Shown here: positions 60,770 to 64,000 of the stretch, in pieces | Layout of the letters: every line of letters begins with the position of its first letter | How positions within the stretch are numbered: the stretch's first letter is position 1 | From: SKHV01 sp963678565 | Lineage (GTDB): Bacteria > Bacteroidota > Bacteroidia > Bacteroidales > Prolixibacteraceae | Direction of reading: 5' to 3' | NCBI GenBank assembly: GCA_963678565.1 | Contig: OY782875.1 | Coordinates: 2,976,001 to 3,040,000 of the forward strand | DNA: 64,000 bases | Program-made: the position numbers and the translations under genes | Notes under the pieces: generated by a model | Database searches by the model: none | Told to the model about the DNA's origin: nothing | The model's input: the letters and a program-made list of their open reading frames with translations, nothing else

Positions 60770-62110
60770 TTAATAAAATTGCAATGAACTATCATTAATC
60801 TTTAAATCGTATTTCTCAATCAGCTCAATAATTTCAGCTCCAGCCAGTAATACAGGCCCATAACCGTGTGCGGCAAATACATTAACCGGACGATAGTAGT
60901 AAAACGCAGGATCAAATCCCATTCCTGTTCCAACACAAGTACCTTCTACTTGGCCTTTCTCATTCACCTTAGTTGCCACAGCATTCCAAGCCAAACAAAC
61001 CATTGGTCCATATGCTTTTGCATCTAACCAGCCATTGTTAATCGATTTAGCAATGGAGTATGCATAAATTGCGGTTGCCGAAGTTTCGAGGTAGGTATTT
61101 TTTTGATCTACTAGCTGATGCCAAAATCCGGTTCCATCTTGCAATCGAGCTAATCCTTCAGCATGTTTCTTTAAAATATTAAGTATGTAAGGTCTTTGAG
61201 GATGATCTTCGGGCAACACTTCTAAAGTTTCAACAATTGCCATAATTGCCCAACCATTGGCACGTCCCCAATGAAATTGTGGATGAATTTCCATTTCCTG
61301 AACCCAACCGTGCATGAATAAACCTTTTTCAAAATTGAACATTCTCTCAGAAAACAGTTTTATTTGATTGGCTGCATCGTTAAAATATTTCCAGTCGCCC
61401 GTATATTTTCCCATTTGAGCAAGTGCCGGAACGCCCATAAACATATCATCTAACCAAATAGTATTGTCTTGCGGACGATTGCGCGCCAAAGTTCCATCGG
61501 TTAAACGAAATTGACCTTCTGAAATATAATCGACATAGCGCTGGATAATCCAATCTAGTTCATTGCTATTTTGAAGCTTACTTGTTTTTATCATTGCGGC
61601 ACAGATTGCACCACAATCGTCTAAAGCGTGTGGATGTAATGAACGACTTAAGCTATGTCGGCTTCGATTATTTTCTTTTTCAAAGGTTTCATAGGCACTT
61701 AACACTTCGCTAAGAAAATTCAAACGTTCAACAGTATATTCTTTATACTTTTCATCTCCTGTATTTTTTGCCAATTCGAGCATACCAGCATAAGTAACAC
61801 CCCATTCATAACTTGTTAATCTGAAAGTACCGGGCTCGAGTTTACTACGCTGATCAACTTTTGAAAAATCTGTAATTTCTTTTCCTTTCCCATCAACTAA
61901 AACAGCTGGTGTATTTTCATTCAAATAATTATAAACACGGTCGATTACTTTTATTATATCCTCCTTTTCAGGTTTTCCGTAATTTGTTGGATATTCAGGC
62001 TGTAATAAGTGCAATGGAGTGTTTACGTCGTTAATTTGCTGTGCAAGAGCAGTTGAAACAAAGAACAAAGTCACTAAAGTAAGCAATGTTGATTCTTTTA
62101 ATTTTTTCAT
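60770..62110 (-). CDS. GH105/GH88 unsaturated glucuronyl/galacturonyl hydrolase
   Basis: This 446-residue protein has a signal peptide (to about residue 24, TALAQQ) and an alpha/alpha barrel of family 105/88. Segments such as YEWGVTYAGMLE, LHPHALDDCGA, WLDDMFMG and HWGRANGW match unsaturated rhamnogalacturonyl hydrolases, with catalytic Asp near 165 (HALDD). These enzymes hydrate the unsaturated sugar left by lyases. It precedes the PL22-like gene by 35 bp, and the two likely act one after the other on pectin pieces. Confidence 0.88.
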   Translation of the reverse strand: MKKLKESTLLTLVTLFFVSTALAQQINDVNTPLHLLQPEYPTNYGKPEKEDIIKVIDRVYNYLNENTPAVLVDGKGKEITDFSKVDQRSKLEPGTFRLTSYEWGVTYAGMLELAKNTGDEKYKEYTVERLNFLSEVLSAYETFEKENNRSRHSLSRSLHPHALDDCGAICAAMIKTSKLQNSNELDWIIQRYVDYISEGQFRLTDGTLARNRPQDNTIWLDDMFMGVPALAQMGKYTGDWKYFNDAANQIKLFSERMFNFEKGLFMHGWVQEMEIHPQFHWGRANGWAIMAIVETLEVLPEDHPQRPYILNILKKHAEGLARLQDGTGFWHQLVDQKNTYLETSATAIYAYSIAKSINNGWLDAKAYGPMVCLAWNAVATKVNEKGQVEGTCVGTGMGFDPAFYYYRPVNVFAAHGYGPVLLAGAEIIELIEKYDLKINDSSLQFY

Positions 62111-62170
62111 TTAATTAGGTTTAATTCGTGCATAAATTTAGTAGACCCTAATTTAAGAATAAATTGCAAC

Positions 62171-62202
62171 AAAAAAGGCAATAGCTCGATGCCATTGCCT
62201 TA
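62171..62202 (-). terminator. Rho-independent terminator after fabD
   Basis: On the minus strand AAGGCAAT/ATTGCCTT forms an 8-bp stem with an 11-nt loop followed by six T, 23 bp after the fabD stop codon. Confidence 0.85.
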
Positions 62203-62225
62203 ATATATTTTCATTCGAAAAAGTT

Positions 62226-63116
62226 CTATTCAGGAAGTTTGTCGTATCCATTGCGTTCAACAGTACGATCAACTTTCATTACTAATCCTTGTAATACTTT
62301 ACCAGGACCTAGTTCTGTAAATGAGGTTGCACCTTCGGCTAACATATTTTTTACAGTTTGTGTCCAACGAACCGGACCAGTTAATTGCGCAATCAAGTTT
62401 TCTTTGATTACAGCTGGATCGGTTTGTGGCTTCGCATCAACATTTTGGAAAACAGGACAAATAGGTTCGTTAATTGCAGTTTCAGCAATTGCAGTAGCCA
62501 ATTCCTCACGTGCAGGTTCCATTAATGGAGAGTGGAAAGCACCTCCAACAGGAAGTATAAGCGCTCTTTTAGCACCTTTTTCTTTCAAAGTTTCGCAAGC
62601 AGCATTCACCGCTTCCACCGACCCAGAAATTACCAACTGCCCCGGACAGTTGTAATTTGCAGCAACAACAACACCTTCGGTTTCGTTACAAACAGTTTCA
62701 ACCACTTCGTCTTCCAATCCAACAATGGCAGCCATTGTTGACGGTTCAACTTCGCAAGCTTTTTGCATTGCCATGGCTCTTTGAGAAACCAATTTTAAAC
62801 CATCTTCAAATGATAATGCTCCTGCAGCAACTAAGGCAGAAAATTCGCCTAATGAATGTCCTGCAACCATTTCTGGCTTAAATGCTTCACCTATTACTTT
62901 CGACAATAAAACTGAATGAAGAAAAATAGCAGGCTGTGTAACTTTAGTTTGCTTTAATTCTTCAGGAGTTCCTTCAAACATTATTTTGGTGATTTCAAAA
63001 CCAAGAATTTCGTTGGCTTTGTCAAATAATTCACGTGCAATTTCAGAATTCTCGTAAAGGTCTTTACCCATTCCCGGGTATTGAGCCCCTTGTCCTGGAA
63101 ATACAAATGCTTTCAT
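62226..63116 (-). CDS. fabD: Malonyl-CoA:ACP transacylase
   Basis: This 296-residue enzyme loads malonate onto acyl carrier protein for fatty acid synthesis. It starts FPGQGAQYPGMG, with the nucleophile Ser in GHSLGEFSALVA near residue 91, the Arg in SQRAMAMQKA near 117 and the His in GAFHSPLM near 198. It stands alone here, away from the other fab genes. A candidate promoter lies about 50 bp upstream. Confidence 0.96.
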   Translation of the reverse strand: MKAFVFPGQGAQYPGMGKDLYENSEIARELFDKANEILGFEITKIMFEGTPEELKQTKVTQPAIFLHSVLLSKVIGEAFKPEMVAGHSLGEFSALVAAGALSFEDGLKLVSQRAMAMQKACEVEPSTMAAIVGLEDEVVETVCNETEGVVVAANYNCPGQLVISGSVEAVNAACETLKEKGAKRALILPVGGAFHSPLMEPAREELATAIAETAINEPICPVFQNVDAKPQTDPAVIKENLIAQLTGPVRWTQTVKNMLAEGATSFTELGPGKVLQGLVMKVDRTVERNGYDKLPE

Positions 63117-63163
63117 TTGCTACAAATTTTAAGTGTTTTGTTAATTGTTTTCTTTCAAAGCTG

Positions 63164-63199
63164 CAAATGTATAACAAATGCTAAACTGAGCAGATCAAA
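63164..63199 (-). promoter_or_regulatory. Possible fabD promoter
   Basis: On the minus strand TTTG (63196-63199) and TACATTTG (63164-63171) are separated by 24 bp, one more than the usual range for the Bacteroidetes promoter. The -7 element is a perfect match to TAnnTTTG and ends 47 bp before the fabD start. Confidence 0.4.
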
Positions 63200-63287
63200 T
63201 CATCAAAAAGAAGGAAATTGATTGGTTTTTGATGAAAGTTCGAACATCTGAGTTCGAAATTTTAGTGATCGTGTCTAATAGGATGGT

Positions 63288-64000
63288 TTACTTTTTTCGA
63301 TTCACTAAATTTTCAGCAATTCGATGTGCATTTTTCAAGATTTCGTCTTCGCCTTCCACCTTTCGATTTTCCATTAAAATTTTCCCGTCGCAAATAACAG
63401 TATCCACCACACTTCCGTTGGCAGAATATACCAAATTTGAAATCAAATTATGATTGGGAACCATTTCGGGTCTATTCAGATCAACCAAAACCAAGTCGGC
63501 CAAATACCCTTTTTCAACTTTTCCGGATTTAAAACCGGTAATAGATTCAACAGTCTCAGTTGCACATTTAAATGTTTCCTCTGCATTCCACAATTCAGGA
63601 TCGCCAAATGCAGCTTTACCATTGAAAGAAGCTAATTTCATGGCTGTAAACATATCTAAATTATTGCTTGACGAAGGTCCATCGGTACCAATAGCAACAG
63701 TAACTCCAGCCTTCTTAAAGGCATCGTACCTAAACTTATTTCCAGAAGCAAGTTTCATATTCGAAGCCGGATTGTGAACAACCTGAACTCCTTTATCGGC
63801 CAAAATATGAATATCAGTATCATCGAGATGAACACAATGTGCTAAACTCACCTGATCGTTTAATATTCCTAATTGATTAAGATATTGAACCGGACTTGCA
63901 CCAAAGTCATTGATAGCGTTTTCGCGTTCGCCAATGGTCTCACTTAAATGAGTATGAATTGGTACATTATTCTGCTTTGAAAAATCGGAAAGCCATTTAA
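63288..64000 (-). CDS. Amidohydrolase (MtaD/TrzN-type deaminase), 5' end beyond the window
   Basis: The frame stays open from the stop at 63288 to the window edge, so the N-terminal half is missing. Visible motifs are PIHTHLSET (metal/substrate His), LAHCVHLDD, HNPASNMKLASG and AIGTDGPSSSNNLDMF, the last with the catalytic Asp. These are the wording of 5-methylthioadenosine/S-adenosylhomocysteine deaminases and related guanine- or triazine-hydrolases, which use a zinc to deaminate purine-like rings. The GTG at 63851 is an internal codon and not the start. Confidence 0.9.
   Translation of the reverse strand, partial: KWLSDFSKQNNVPIHTHLSETIGERENAINDFGASPVQYLNQLGILNDQVSLAHCVHLDDTDIHILADKGVQVVHNPASNMKLASGNKFRYDAFKKAGVTVAIGTDGPSSSNNLDMFTAMKLASFNGKAAFGDPELWNAEETFKCATETVESITGFKSGKVEKGYLADLVLVDLNRPEMVPNHNLISNLVYSANGSVVDTVICDGKILMENRKVEGEDEILKNAHRIAENLVNRKK

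Noticed and set aside
62239..62655. Plus-strand frame of 138 codons opposite fabD
   Set aside because: fabD has all its catalytic motifs on the minus strand; the plus-strand frame is a shadow.
63288..63851. GTG at 63851 as the start of a short amidohydrolase
   Set aside because: The frame continues upstream to the window edge and encodes the conserved PIHTHLSET segment, so the gene is cut by the window.
1..64000. tRNA or rRNA genes
   Set aside because: I looked through the intergenic stretches for T-arm and acceptor-stem patterns and saw none other than the tmRNA; a covariance-model search would be decisive.

Overview
The window reads as part of a Bacteroidota chromosome, most like a marine or sediment member of the Marinilabiliales/Bacteroidales. 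The evidence is low GC, lipoproteins with loose lipoboxes, a promoter of the TTTG/TAnnTTTG type, a tyrosine recombinase of the kind found on Bacteroidetes elements, a DUF3127 protein, a caa3 oxidase operon, and pectin-degrading enzymes. Genus is inference only.

Layout. 1-6026: tail of a tandem class II aldolase gene, a DEAD-box RNA helicase, a GH28 pectinase lipoprotein, an NAD-dependent reductase and an aldo/keto reductase. 6093-12028: a compact integrated island of about 5.9 kb, bounded by exact 24-bp direct repeats, the right one being the 3' end of the tmRNA gene (ssrA, 12015-12407, minus strand). It carries a three-gene split HipA toxin module (hipB-hipS-hipT) with three spaced operators, an unknown small gene that reads into a CRISPR repeat, a 25-repeat CRISPR array with no cas genes, a small gene of unknown function and an integrase that lacks the usual first catalytic arginine. 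Two 19-bp direct repeats just inside the ends look like integrase arm sites.

12459-15000: a membrane-barrel-like protein with a beta-propeller lipoprotein, and an FKBP isomerase. 15100-24266: one long respiratory operon with a metal-binding lipoprotein, an iron-sulfur/NrfD/cytochrome c module (a reduced, alternative-complex-III-like quinol:cytochrome c unit), DoxX, SCO, caa3 oxidase subunits I-III-IV-II and heme O synthase. 24354-28525: a Tat-signal protein, a LytTR membrane regulator, mnmD, two more FKBPs and an SSB-like DUF3127 protein. 28959-41934: mostly housekeeping genes (asnB, ychF, a lipoprotein peptide deformylase, prohibitin, nucleoside phosphorylase, response regulator, nth, tilS, pepT, argS). 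42061-47193: SIS isomerase, pirin, GH43 and a carboxylase subunit with two biotinyl domains. 47368-49959: promoter, preQ1-I-like riboswitch, tiny leader ORF, then queC-queE-queF. 50011-56291: heme operon hemA-hemC-hemD-hemB-hemL-hemE, in which hemB carries an apparent one-base frameshift. 56363-64000: two unknown proteins, type I pullulanase, PL22-like and GH105 pectin enzymes, fabD and a partial amidohydrolase.

The most unusual part is the ssrA island: a mobile element that pairs a split HipA kinase toxin system with a sizeable CRISPR array but no Cas proteins, so the array would need host Cas proteins supplied from elsewhere.
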